A stretch of DNA of 41,257 nt, from contig JAJYOP010000015.1 of NCBI GenBank assembly GCA_021796115.1, forward strand, positions 1 through 41,257, read 5' to 3'. A model generated the notes under the pieces. The model was not told the origin of the DNA. It worked only from the letters and a program-made list of their open reading frames with translations, and searched no databases. Each line of letters opens with the position of its first letter. Within the stretch, counting starts at the first letter, position 1. A program made the translations under genes and the position numbers. Origin of the DNA: a bacterium (GTDB taxonomy: Bacteria; Omnitrophota; Gorgyraeia; Duberdicusellales; 4484-171). Of the stretch, positions 1-8,246 are shown in pieces.

Positions 1-45
1 CTTCCTGGAGTTAAGTTTATGCGGTAAACCAGCTATCCGGGGCCA

Positions 46-109
46 GGTAATCCGGTTATCCGGGTATCCCGATCTCCTGATCTCTTGATACCCGGATTAC
101 CGGATAAAC
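46..109. repeat. Imperfect inverted repeat (TATCCGG-rich) upstream of first gene
   Basis: Arms at 46-68 and 87-109 match as reverse complements with three mismatches over 23 bases, separated by 18 bases. The arms are built from TATCCGG/TAATCCGG units, and a further unit lies at 34-40. There is no T-run after it, so it is unlikely to be a terminator. It looks like an intergenic palindromic repeat. Nothing else is recognisable in bases 1-118. Confidence 0.6.
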
Positions 110-118
110 TATTTATAT

Positions 119-808
119 ATGATGAACCAAAAAACAAAAAATATTTCAGGGGTTTTCCTGAAGGCAGCTATCTTTATTGCCTTTATTTGTGTCTCTGTTT
201 GGCTGGGCGGCAGACTCTCGGCTAATATGGAGAAACTAAATTTGACTTTAAAGAATATCCCGCATCTTTATGCCGCAATTGCTTTTATCGTGTTTTATAT
301 TCTGGCTAATTTTGTCTTTTATGCCGATGTAAAAAGCTTGCTTAAGCCAATAGGCGCGGTTATGTTTGGCGCCTATATCAGCACCCTGCTTATATACCTA
401 GCCGAAATCATAAATGCCGTAATATTCTTTAATTTAAGCCGATTTTTCGGCATGAAATTTGCCGCGCGTATATTGAAAGGAAAATTCCATAAGTTTTACG
501 AAAAAGTTTCCGATATGGATTTTCGGTGGATATTTCTCCTTCGCTTCATACCCCTAACTTCTAACAGAGTTTTGGATGTAGGCTTTGGTTTAAGCAAGGT
601 TTCTTTTAGAAAATATCTCTGCGCGGTTATTTTGGGATCACCGTTGAGGATATTCTGGATACAATTTATTCTCGCGGCAATCGGAGGTTTTTCTATGGAG
701 AAGATGCTCGCCTATTATCGCGAGAATAGTTTCATGTCTATCTTAACGCTTGTTTATTTTGGCATCGCTTTATTGACAGCTATCAGAATCAAACGAAAAC
801 TAAAATAA
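119..808 (+). CDS. TVP38/TMEM64 (VTT domain) inner-membrane protein
   Basis: This is a 229-residue integral membrane protein of the VTT/DedA-like superfamily, whose members are thought to move or scramble lipids or ions; the substrate here is unknown. Hydrophobic segments lie near residues 13-31, 48-66, 78-104, 140-150, 165-190 and 200-222. The typical VTT stretch is visible around residues 138-165: an arginine and proline in LLRFIPL, followed by a glycine-rich loop with VGFGLS. Two ATG codons stand in tandem at 119 and 122, and neither has a clear Shine-Dalgarno. The next gene follows after 9 bases, so the two are probably cotranscribed. Family call is good; function is open. Confidence 0.75.
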   Translation: MMNQKTKNISGVFLKAAIFIAFICVSVWLGGRLSANMEKLNLTLKNIPHLYAAIAFIVFYILANFVFYADVKSLLKPIGAVMFGAYISTLLIYLAEIINAVIFFNLSRFFGMKFAARILKGKFHKFYEKVSDMDFRWIFLLRFIPLTSNRVLDVGFGLSKVSFRKYLCAVILGSPLRIFWIQFILAAIGGFSMEKMLAYYRENSFMSILTLVYFGIALLTAIRIKRKLK

Positions 809-817
809 GGAGTTTTA

Positions 818-1765
818 ATGCGGGAAATATTTTTTAAACTTCCAAAAGGCTTTGTTGAAAAGTTGATGCGTATTTATCCCAACCATTTTCAGGACGTATT
901 AAACACTTTTCTCTATAAAAAACCAACATCTTTCCGAATAAATTATCTGAAGATAGACTTGGTTAGTTTAAGAAAAGCCCTTCTTAAAGAAGGGGTAAGT
1001 TTTAGAGAGCTTCCATTTCCAAAAGGCGCTTTCCTTTCAAAAGTTCCTTTACGCGAGCTGCAAAGAACCACCCTTTATCAGAACGGGATGATTTATGTAC
1101 AAAACGTTTCAAGCATGCTTGCGCCGGTTGTGCTCTCGCCCCAAAACGGTGAAAAGATACTCGATTTGTGCGCCGCTCCAGGCGCGAAAACTACGCAAAT
1201 AGCCTCGCTTGCTCAAGCAGCAGAGGTGGTTGCATTTGAAAAAGCGCATATCCGGCATTGCAAACTCGAAGCTAATTTAAAGATTCAGGGAGCAAATAAT
1301 GTTCAAACCTATGCTCAAGACGGATTTTGGGCGAGGAAAAAATTTCCCGAATACTTTGACCATGTGCTTGTAGATGCGCCATGCTCTGCAGAGGGGTTAT
1401 TTGATCTCAATAATCCCAGAAGCTATAAATACTGGAACGAGAGAAAGGTAAAGGAGCTGATGCATAAGCAAAGAACTTTGCTCCATTCGGCATTTTTCGC
1501 TCTCAAAGAAGGTGGCAGTCTTGTTTATTCTACTTGCACATTTTCTCCGGAAGAAAATGAAGAGGTGGTAGATTGGTTTATCAATAAATTCAAAGACAAA
1601 ATAGAAGTTGTACCTGTAGATATCCCGTTAAATAACGTGCTTAAAGGCATTGCGCATTATAATAACCGGAATTTATCTCCCTTTTGTAAACTTACCAGGC
1701 GAATCCTGCCGAACGAATTTATGGAGGCGTTTTATATTGCTAAATTTAAAAAAATCTCTATATAA
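818..1765 (+). CDS. RsmB/NOP2/Sun-family RNA m5C methyltransferase
   Basis: It probably methylates cytosine-5 in rRNA (or tRNA) using S-adenosylmethionine. The SAM-binding motif DLCAAPGAKTTQ is near residues 116-127, motif IV DAPCSAEG carries C189, and motif VI STCTFSPEENE carries the catalytic C240; both family cysteines are present. At 315 residues it is shorter than RsmB of E. coli and lacks the N-terminal NusB-like RNA-binding domain, so it resembles the short bacterial/archaeal Sun-type enzymes. A strong Shine-Dalgarno (AAGGAG, 807-812) precedes the ATG. Position 967 or 1407 specificity cannot be told from this sequence. Confidence 0.88.
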   Translation: MREIFFKLPKGFVEKLMRIYPNHFQDVLNTFLYKKPTSFRINYLKIDLVSLRKALLKEGVSFRELPFPKGAFLSKVPLRELQRTTLYQNGMIYVQNVSSMLAPVVLSPQNGEKILDLCAAPGAKTTQIASLAQAAEVVAFEKAHIRHCKLEANLKIQGANNVQTYAQDGFWARKKFPEYFDHVLVDAPCSAEGLFDLNNPRSYKYWNERKVKELMHKQRTLLHSAFFALKEGGSLVYSTCTFSPEENEEVVDWFINKFKDKIEVVPVDIPLNNVLKGIAHYNNRNLSPFCKLTRRILPNEFMEAFYIAKFKKISI

Positions 1766-1770
1766 TTATG

Positions 1771-1957
1771 AAATAACCAACAACCAAGGTACAAGATACA
1801 AACAAATTCCAAGCACCAAATTCCAATATTCAATAACCAAAATTCCAAACCTGAAGTGTTTTAAACATTGGACGTTTGGCCATTGGAATTTATTTGGTGC
1901 TTGGAATTTGAGATTTGGTCATTGTTTGGTTATTGTATCTTGGTTATTGATTATTTT
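1771..1957. repeat. Long palindromic intergenic repeat, ACCAAATTCCAA family, copy 1
   Basis: This is a 187-base imperfect palindrome. The outer arms AATAACCAACAACCAAG... and ...CTTGGTTATTGATTATT pair, as do inner blocks such as AAATTCCAAGCACC with GGTGCTTGGAATTT. An ORF can be read through it but it has no ribosome binding site and merely follows the repeat. A second, interrupted copy lies at 15659-15953. It carries no transposase and behaves like a non-autonomous repeat. Confidence 0.8.
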
Positions 1958-1968
1958 ATAACAGCCTC

Positions 1969-3675
1969 ATGAAAATTCTCCTTATAAATCCGCCTGTCGA
2001 AGATTTTTATTTCACGCCGCAGCGAGCTTACCCTCTCGGGCTTCTTTATCTTGCCGCGGCTCTAGAAACAGCCGGTTTTACGGCCGGGGTTTTGAATTGC
2101 CCGGTTGAAAGCGGAAAAACAACCCTAAAAATCCCGCAGGAGTTTAGGTACCTTGTGAAATACTACCAACAAAATAAATCACCATTCCGCCTTTTCTCAA
2201 ATTACTATTATTTCGGTTTAAGTTCCGAAGAAATAAGGCAGAGGATTAAGGATTTTTTTCCCGATGTTGTAGGTATATCTTCGAACTTCTTACCTTATTA
2301 TGACAGTGCAGGCAAAATTGCGCAAATTACTAAGAGTGTCGATAAGCGCATCGTAACGGTTATCGGCGGCCGCGTTCCCACCGCAATACCGGATTTTGTT
2401 TTAAAGAATAGAGAAATAGATTATCTAATCAGGGGCGAAGCCGAAGAAAGCTTTAGGGAATTGTGCGCCGCTATGCAGAACGGAAAAATAAAGAAAATCC
2501 GCGGCCTGTGTTATAGAGCAAAAGGTAAACTCATAATCGATGAAAATATCGCATTAATAGAAAAGCTGGATACTTTAAATTTTCCGCAAAGGACTCTCAT
2601 CGACAATTCGTTTTATAAATTCAAAGGTTTAACCAGCGCTTCGCTTATTTCTTCAAGGGGCTGCAGCTTGAGTTGCGGTTTCTGCGCGATAGGAGAGAAA
2701 TTCCGCACCCGCAGTGCAGAAAATGTTTTAAGGGAAATAGAAGAGATGCACAAAACCGGCATAAGGCATTTTGATTTTGAAGATGACAATATCAATTTAA
2801 ACCCGGAATTCGAAAAGATTCTGGATTTATTGATTGAGAAGTTTAACGGCAAGATAAAGATTTCCTTTATGAATGGATTATTAGCCAAAGGGTTAAATAA
2901 GAATCTGCAGGAAAAGCTGTTTTCGGCCGGCCTTACTCATATAGACCTTTCAATTATAAGTAGTGATAAGTTATTACGCAAAGAAGCCCGGCGAAAAGAA
3001 AAGCCCGGCGATATTTTTTCGCTCGTCACCCAAATGGCAGGAAAAAAAATGCCGGCAACAGTGCATTTTATCGTTTCTCTGCCGCATCAGGATGTAAAAA
3101 GCTGCCTTTCTGACCTGAAATTGCTGGCAAAAGAAAGAGTGTATCTTGGCCCCAGCATATTTTATCCGGTAATCGAGAGCAAATTCTTTAGCGCACTTAA
3201 GAAAGAATTCCCGATTACCCGCGAAGATTATAGATTTTTTCGAAGTTCCTGCGCCTGTTTTGATAAAAGTATTCCTCGCGATAAGATATTTTCTGTCTTC
3301 TACTTTGCACGAATTATAAATTTTTTAAAGGAGGTAATAGACATATTTTCTTTAAACGGCAATGGTTTTCCGGATTTTCTTAAGGAAAAGACCAGGGAAA
3401 TCAAAATAAATCCTCATGGCATCTCTTCCGATAAAAAAATTGACCGGCGCACGCTTGGGCTGATACTCATGCAAAAAATGCTTACTGAGCATACGATTTT
3501 CAGGGTAGAGGAAAAAAGTTCCGCTAAAAGTTTCACCTATTGCTTTTTTCCGGAAAAATTCGTAAATCAAAAGCTGCTTAAGAGTTTTTTTGAAGGTCTT
3601 AAAATAAGTGGAGTATACAGCGATCATTCTATAGAAATCAAGATTTTAGCGCGGGCTACAAGGAAAAGGCGATAA
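1969..3675 (+). CDS. B12-binding radical SAM protein
   Basis: This 568-residue protein has an N-terminal Rossmann-like cobalamin-binding domain (residues 1-165, opening MKILLINPPV with later VIGGRVPT) and a radical SAM core whose cluster motif CSLSCGFC gives C232, C236 and C239. A C-terminal helical region follows from about residue 430. It belongs to the large class that includes BchE-like cyclases and radical methyltransferases; the substrate cannot be inferred. The usual histidine before PT in the B12 domain (GGxHPT) is replaced by valine (GGRVPT). No Shine-Dalgarno is visible; TATAAC ends 6 bases before the ATG, compatible with a leaderless message. A strong terminator follows directly. 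Confidence 0.85.
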   Translation: MKILLINPPVEDFYFTPQRAYPLGLLYLAAALETAGFTAGVLNCPVESGKTTLKIPQEFRYLVKYYQQNKSPFRLFSNYYYFGLSSEEIRQRIKDFFPDVVGISSNFLPYYDSAGKIAQITKSVDKRIVTVIGGRVPTAIPDFVLKNREIDYLIRGEAEESFRELCAAMQNGKIKKIRGLCYRAKGKLIIDENIALIEKLDTLNFPQRTLIDNSFYKFKGLTSASLISSRGCSLSCGFCAIGEKFRTRSAENVLREIEEMHKTGIRHFDFEDDNINLNPEFEKILDLLIEKFNGKIKISFMNGLLAKGLNKNLQEKLFSAGLTHIDLSIISSDKLLRKEARRKEKPGDIFSLVTQMAGKKMPATVHFIVSLPHQDVKSCLSDLKLLAKERVYLGPSIFYPVIESKFFSALKKEFPITREDYRFFRSSCACFDKSIPRDKIFSVFYFARIINFLKEVIDIFSLNGNGFPDFLKEKTREIKINPHGISSDKKIDRRTLGLILMQKMLTEHTIFRVEEKSSAKSFTYCFFPEKFVNQKLLKSFFEGLKISGVYSDHSIEIKILARATRKRR

Positions 3676-3705
3676 AAAAGGCGCATTTTGCAATGCGCCT
3701 TTTTT
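3674..3705. terminator. Bidirectional intrinsic terminator
   Basis: A perfect 14-base-pair stem (3674-3687 with 3692-3705) with a TTGC loop is flanked by an A-tract on the left and a T-tract on the right. It sits between the convergent radical SAM gene and the HU gene and can serve both. Confidence 0.92.
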
Positions 3706-3723
3706 ATTAGATAACTTTTTAAT

Positions 3724-3990
3724 TTAAAGTATGGCTTTTAGATCCTTTGAGGCTCTGAAAGCTATTTTTTTCTTCGCAGGAATCTGAATTGATTCGCCTG
3801 TCTTTGGGTTTCTTCCCATTCTGGCCTTTGTTTCTTTTACTTTAAATGTACCGAAACCGGAAATGGCTACCGGATCTTTTTTCTTAAGAGATCCTCTAAT
3901 CGCATCAAAGACTGATTCTACTGCTGTCTGGGCTTCTTTCTTGGTGCAGGTGTTCTTTGAGACAGCTTCGATTAATTCTGCCTTGTTCAT
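3724..3990 (-). CDS. HU-family DNA-binding protein
   Basis: This is an 88-residue histone-like protein that bends and compacts DNA as a dimer. It has the full-length HU/IHF fold: N-terminal helices (MNKAELIEAVS), the GFGTFKV strand, and the DNA-binding arm with the family signature RMGRNPKTGE followed by IQIPAKK. The start is fixed by a perfect Shine-Dalgarno (AGGAGGTGA on the minus strand, 3995-4003). The gene has its own strong promoter about 200 bases upstream, so its message carries a long leader that contains the whole composite structured element at 4005-4174. It ends against a bidirectional terminator. Confidence 0.96.
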   Translation of the reverse strand: MNKAELIEAVSKNTCTKKEAQTAVESVFDAIRGSLKKKDPVAISGFGTFKVKETKARMGRNPKTGESIQIPAKKKIAFRASKDLKAIL

Positions 3991-4004
3991 CTAGTCACCT
4001 CCTA

Positions 4005-4174
4005 CTTTAATGAGCTAGCATTTTTTAAGCGAAGCGCAAAAAATGCATTAGCGAATTACCCCCACACCAATTGTAAAGCCCTATATATTTGACCCAACAA
4101 TTGGTGTGGGGGTCAAATTCAGCTACGCAACCTTTCTGCGCCTACGGCTTGAAAATTTGCTGCTTCATTTGAAA
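4005..4174 (-). promoter_or_regulatory. Composite structured leader element, complete copy A (HU leader)
   Basis: Read in the HU direction it begins TTTCAAATGA and holds a first hairpin (4121-4164), then GAATTTGACCCC entering a perfect 15-bp inverted repeat (4098-4112 with 4059-4073), then GTAATTC and a second hairpin (4038-4052 with 4014-4026, 13 pairs, two-base bulge). It ends TCATTAAA just before the Shine-Dalgarno. The first half matches copy C (31526-31703) closely. The first hairpin is also related in inverted orientation to the second hairpins of copies B and D. Role unknown: it could be an RNA leader or a palindromic DNA repeat. Seen directly; no family recognised. Confidence 0.75.
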
Positions 4175-4201
4175 AAGTTAATATTTTCAACCACTTTTAA
4201 T

Positions 4202-4229
4202 ATTGTATAGCCTAAGATTTTCTTGTCAA
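4202..4229 (-). promoter_or_regulatory. Sigma70-type promoter of HU gene
   Basis: On the minus strand, TTGACA (4224-4229) is followed after 16 bases by TACAAT (4202-4207). The same hexamers and spacing occur ahead of the hydrogenase-related operon at 22934-22961. The expected start of transcription near 4195 puts the complete structured element in the leader. The overlapping plus-strand reading TTGTCA...TATATT (4223-4250) is weaker and may be chance. Confidence 0.75.
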
Positions 4230-4333
4230 GAGATTTCAATTATCTATATTTTACAAGGGCTTTATACCAAACCCTTACCTGATCTTTCTTATTTTTAGCT
4301 TCCATAAGCCGGCAATAAGCTTATAATATCTCT

Positions 4334-5143
4334 ATGATTATAACTAAAAAAGAATGGGGTTTCGTATTAAAGCAAGAAAATAATAGCGTTTTCGAATTAA
4401 ATTTGGATTTTGGCCTGACAAAAGTTGCGGCCCAGAAAATTCAAAATAAAGTAATCCTGGGGAAAAGTGTTGTCATTTCCCTTAACGAGAAGGTGAAAGA
4501 AAATTTTTGTTATGCCATCGAAGGAGAAACCGTTACCCCCATTGCTTATTTCTCTGAAAGTACAAATAAATTCTATAAACTAACCCCCACAGATGATTGG
4601 CCAACGATTTCCATAAGTTCGGTCCCGATGCATAAATTGACTTCGCCAAAACATGATACCGAAGCAAAATTAAATCTTTTAAAACCCTACGGCATAGTTC
4701 TTGATACCTGTATGGGCCTTGGTTATAGTGCGATTATGGCGGCAAATTCAGCAAAAAAAGTTATAACTTTTGAAAAAGACGAAAATGTTTTATTGATTGC
4801 CAAAAAGAACCCTTTATCCAGCGCGCTTTTTTCCCGGGAAAATATAGAGGTAAAAACAAAAGATGTGGCGGAAGGGATAAAGGAATTTAGCGAGGGATAC
4901 TTTGACTGTATAACTCATGATCCGCCGACTTTTAAGCTTGCTCCGGAGCTTTTTAGCCTGGCGTTTTATGAAGAACTTTACCGGGTGCTTAAAAGTAAAG
5001 GCAGGCTGTTCCATTACGCGCCGCTTTATAAAGTAAGCCATGGCGTTGATTTTCCTTCAAAAATAAAGAAAAAACTTAGGGAAACCGGCTTCAGGATTAT
5101 CGAGGTTTCTAAGGATGCGGGGGGAATCCTTTGTACCAAATGA
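4334..5143 (+). CDS. Class I SAM-dependent methyltransferase (COG2521-like)
   Basis: This 269-residue protein resembles the group called predicted archaeal methyltransferase. An N-terminal domain of about 110 residues is followed by a Rossmann core with the glycine-rich SAM motif LDTCMGLGYSAI (about residues 123-134) and the acidic EKDE at the second strand. HDPPTF occupies the motif IV position, of the kind seen in N-methyltransferases that act on nucleic acids or amines. The substrate is unknown. No Shine-Dalgarno is seen; TATAAT (4322-4327) ends exactly 6 bases before the ATG, which would fit a leaderless transcript. It overlaps the next gene by ATGA or slightly more. Confidence 0.7.
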   Translation: MIITKKEWGFVLKQENNSVFELNLDFGLTKVAAQKIQNKVILGKSVVISLNEKVKENFCYAIEGETVTPIAYFSESTNKFYKLTPTDDWPTISISSVPMHKLTSPKHDTEAKLNLLKPYGIVLDTCMGLGYSAIMAANSAKKVITFEKDENVLLIAKKNPLSSALFSRENIEVKTKDVAEGIKEFSEGYFDCITHDPPTFKLAPELFSLAFYEELYRVLKSKGRLFHYAPLYKVSHGVDFPSKIKKKLRETGFRIIEVSKDAGGILCTK

Positions 5144-5727
5144 ACAAAGGGGCAGATTTTGAAAAAGAGCGGGATCTTTTAGACAGGCAGATAACTTATT
5201 TCCATTTCGAACAAGCAAAGAAAAAAGCCGCCAAATGTATCAAAGCGGCAAGAAAGGCCAACGATTATTTCTATCTTTTCTATTTCACCGCACAAAAATT
5301 CATCATCCAGGAAGAGTTTGAAAAAGCTCTGCGCTATCTTAATCTTTGCCTGAAGTTAAACCCCGGCGACGGCTATAGCTATAACGATAAGGCAGTTTGC
5401 CTTGCGGAGCTGGGCAAATACAGCCGGGCATTGGCCGCTTTTGACGAAGGCATCAGAAAAAGCCAGAACCGCGCTTCGCTTTATCATAACAAAGGCTGGC
5501 TTTTAAACACACTTGGAAAATACCGGCAATCAATCATATATTTCGAAAAAGCTCTGGAGCTTGAAAACGGCAGGGTTGAAGCGAATTTTAGCCTGGGCGA
5601 CAGTCATTGGCATCTTGGCGATAAAGTCCGGGCGAAAAAATATTTTTTGCGGGCCCTTGACCAGATTAAAGGCAAAAGTTCCTATATCTATAGGGAAATT
5701 AAAAAGCGGCTCGAAAAACAAGTTTAA
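5140..5727 (+). CDS. TPR-repeat protein
   Basis: This protein of about 195 residues has no signal peptide. At least three tetratricopeptide repeats are visible, for example ALRYLNLCLKLNPGDGYSYN, then ALAAFDEGI and SIIYFEKALELENGRVEANF, with the usual alanine/glycine and proline positions. It is likely a scaffold for protein interaction. Two starts are possible: ATG at 5140 forms a classic ATGA overlap with the methyltransferase stop, while TTG at 5131 has a G-rich ribosome binding site (5119-5124) at better spacing. I favour 5140. The pair may act together. Its stop overlaps, tail to tail, the stop of the AsmA-like gene. Confidence 0.75.
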   Translation: MNKGADFEKERDLLDRQITYFHFEQAKKKAAKCIKAARKANDYFYLFYFTAQKFIIQEEFEKALRYLNLCLKLNPGDGYSYNDKAVCLAELGKYSRALAAFDEGIRKSQNRASLYHNKGWLLNTLGKYRQSIIYFEKALELENGRVEANFSLGDSHWHLGDKVRAKKYFLRALDQIKGKSSYIYREIKKRLEKQV

Positions 5728-8219
5728 TCTTTCTTTTCCTTAAATATATCATCAAATATCTTCTCGAAGCCATTGAGGTCGGAAAATATTGCCGGCCGCA
5801 CCTTATAGGTAGGTTTTTTTACCGTTCCGTTCAGCTCAATAGAAAGAGCGGTCTGACCTAAAACAGTAGTAAAGATTTTCTGCAGGCTTTGAGAAGACGA
5901 AACAAGATTAGGGTTGAGTTCACAAATGAGAAGAAAATTTAAATCTCCCTCGAGCGAAATTCTTCCTTTCCCTTTTAAGGCCATCTGCAAAGAATTTAAT
6001 TCAATATTTTCAAAAACAACATTTTCGCCTTTAAATATCAGGTCGGCCTTGCCATCATCAAACTTTATTTTTTCAAACTCGGGGATAAAAAGAAATTTCC
6101 CCAGGCCTTGGAGAAAATTTATTTCCCAGATATTGCCGTCTTTGATGGAAATTTTGCCCGAACCGTCAAGCTTATCCCATTTTTTCAGGCCTTTATTTTC
6201 GAAATCCGCCTCAAGCGATAACATACCGCTTAATTTCTTGCTTTTCAAATCAAGCTGTTTAGCAAGCAGAGCTAAATCTATTTCATCGGCGATGAAGTTT
6301 ACGACCCGCCTCTCATTTTTTGAGTCGATTTTAATGCGCAGGTCGATTTTTCCATCACAACTTTCAAAGGCCAAAGGGCTGACAATTAATACATCCCTGT
6401 CACGATAAAATTCAATTCTCAAATTACTTACATCAACACCGTGGATTTTCATTTTATCGCTAAGCCCGGCTAATTTAACCTGCCAATCTCGAGGTTCAAG
6501 CGGCCCGCTGATTATAAATTTGGCGCTTAAAGGCCCTTCTGGATTTAATTCCGAAAGAAAGGTGGCTTTTATATTGTATTTATTTAATATGGACAATATT
6601 TCTTTACAATCTACATCAGCGGCTCCATCAAATTTCATAGCTTTTTCTTTTTTCGCATCCACGGTGCCTTTTAAAGCGATGTGCGATTTCTTTGTCTTTA
6701 TATCCAGGTTTTCTATGGCGGTTAATTCTTTTTGCTCCCGGCCGCTTAACGTCATCTCCAGAAAGCCGCTATTTAAGCGCAGGTTAAACAAGGGGTTACT
6801 AAAATTTTGAATATCAGCTTTGATATTTAACGGGGTATTTTTGTAATTTAACGAGCAAGTTTCAACGACAAGCTTATTTTTTTTGATAAAACCCTCGGCA
6901 TTTATATTATTAAAATCGCCATATTTAGCGCCGGCTATCTTATAATCCAGATAATATTCGAAAGCCTTATTTTTGAAGTTTGCCTTAAGTGAACCGCTTA
7001 AATCGATATCCCCGCCGCCTTTATAATTTAGGCCATCAAGAAAAACTAATCCTTCAATTTTTGCGTCTTTAAGGGTGTCAAGAGTATTTGCGATTGTTTG
7101 ATGGCTTGAAGCTTCCAGGTAAACTTCTGATTTATCAAAATTCACATCAGCCTTTGCGATTATGTGTATTTTCGCTTTAGTTTTCTCATCGCCGCCGGCC
7201 TCTGTTTTATAAAAATCAGCCTCAAGCTTAGGGAATTGCAGCCGGCCGTTATTGAAAACAAATCCGGCATTCATTGAATTCAAACTATCGAGATAAGAGG
7301 CAAGTTTTAGCGTGCCTTTATTGATGTTACCGGTTATGTCGTAGTCAACTCCGCCTTGCGGAAAAGAAAGTTTTATCTGCGCACCGATATTGCCTTTGAA
7401 TTGTGATTCATTCTTTATTGCGGATATATTTTCTATTTTCAGCGCACCTTTAACTAAGTAATTTTCTGTTCCCGAAATTGTAACTTCTCCCTCGCTTATT
7501 GAGCCGTCTTTAACGATTATGCCTCCTAAATAAGGCGTGAAATCATTTAAAGGTATTTGCGTCAAAAAAGCTGTCGCGTTTAATTCCTTTGTTTTAATAT
7601 CATAAATAGCCTTTACGGCGAGTTGTTTAGGGAGGTTTAATTTCAGGTTTATTTTAGATAGAGCAGTAAATTCAGCAAACAGGGAAATATCGTTAAATTT
7701 TTTCTTAAAATTTACCTTCTCGTCTTCAAAATCTATATTTAATTTCTTTATGGAAACGCTTTTGGCCAGAAAAAAATCTTCTTTTCCTTTGGCCGCCGCA
7801 GCAGGTTTTTCGCTTTTTTCCGGTATCGTTTGCCGGATCTTTCCGGGAGATATTAATTTAGGTAAATTAAAAGTATTATCAGCATGTTTTTTCAGTGAAA
7901 AATAGATACCTTCCATGCTGACGGAAAAGAATATTTTTTTATCGGTGAAAATGGAAGGGTAAAAAGGCATTAGCGAGACCTTGCTTATTTTAAGGTAAGG
8001 TGTTTTATTATCGCTTTCAAGGATTGTTATGCCATCTAAAAGCACGCCTTTTATAATATTTACTTCTATGCGCGCTATTTTTATCCTTTTGTCAGAATGG
8101 CTTGCAACAAACTCTTTAGCGGCTTTATCTATTTTTTCCGGCAGGAATATGTTTAAGAGGTAATTCGACGAGAGGTAGAGGACAAGCAATATTATTAATA
8201 CAACAAGAATTTTTTTCAT
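5724..8219 (-). CDS. AsmA-like envelope protein
   Basis: This 831-residue protein has a single N-terminal membrane anchor (residues 3-20, ILVVLIILLVLYLSSNYLL) followed by a long periplasmic region of repeated beta strands, as in the AsmA/TamB/YhdP group of bridge-like lipid-transfer proteins. The N-terminal ARIEVNIIKGVLLDGITI stretch and the C-terminal GKGRISLEGDLNFLL, then VLGQTALSIELNGTVKKPTYKVRP, are typical. It probably lies in the inner membrane, spans the periplasm and affects outer-membrane lipid content, which implies a diderm host. It is the last gene of the ispH-GH94-asmA minus-strand run (27-base gap after the GH94 gene). Confidence 0.75.
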   Translation of the reverse strand: MKKILVVLIILLVLYLSSNYLLNIFLPEKIDKAAKEFVASHSDKRIKIARIEVNIIKGVLLDGITILESDNKTPYLKISKVSLMPFYPSIFTDKKIFFSVSMEGIYFSLKKHADNTFNLPKLISPGKIRQTIPEKSEKPAAAAKGKEDFFLAKSVSIKKLNIDFEDEKVNFKKKFNDISLFAEFTALSKINLKLNLPKQLAVKAIYDIKTKELNATAFLTQIPLNDFTPYLGGIIVKDGSISEGEVTISGTENYLVKGALKIENISAIKNESQFKGNIGAQIKLSFPQGGVDYDITGNINKGTLKLASYLDSLNSMNAGFVFNNGRLQFPKLEADFYKTEAGGDEKTKAKIHIIAKADVNFDKSEVYLEASSHQTIANTLDTLKDAKIEGLVFLDGLNYKGGGDIDLSGSLKANFKNKAFEYYLDYKIAGAKYGDFNNINAEGFIKKNKLVVETCSLNYKNTPLNIKADIQNFSNPLFNLRLNSGFLEMTLSGREQKELTAIENLDIKTKKSHIALKGTVDAKKEKAMKFDGAADVDCKEILSILNKYNIKATFLSELNPEGPLSAKFIISGPLEPRDWQVKLAGLSDKMKIHGVDVSNLRIEFYRDRDVLIVSPLAFESCDGKIDLRIKIDSKNERRVVNFIADEIDLALLAKQLDLKSKKLSGMLSLEADFENKGLKKWDKLDGSGKISIKDGNIWEINFLQGLGKFLFIPEFEKIKFDDGKADLIFKGENVVFENIELNSLQMALKGKGRISLEGDLNFLLICELNPNLVSSSQSLQKIFTTVLGQTALSIELNGTVKKPTYKVRPAIFSDLNGFEKIFDDIFKEKKD

Positions 8220-8246
8220 GGTTTTAGTAAGAGAGGCCCCTGGTTT

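Noticed and set aside
1650-1961. 103-codon ORF overlapping the end of the RsmB-like gene
   Set aside because: It runs through the palindromic repeat, has no ribosome binding site and is low-complexity in codons; it is a shadow of the repeat.
4059-4112. Core inverted repeat of element A as an intrinsic terminator
   Set aside because: No T-run follows in either direction, and in the HU direction it lies between promoter and gene.
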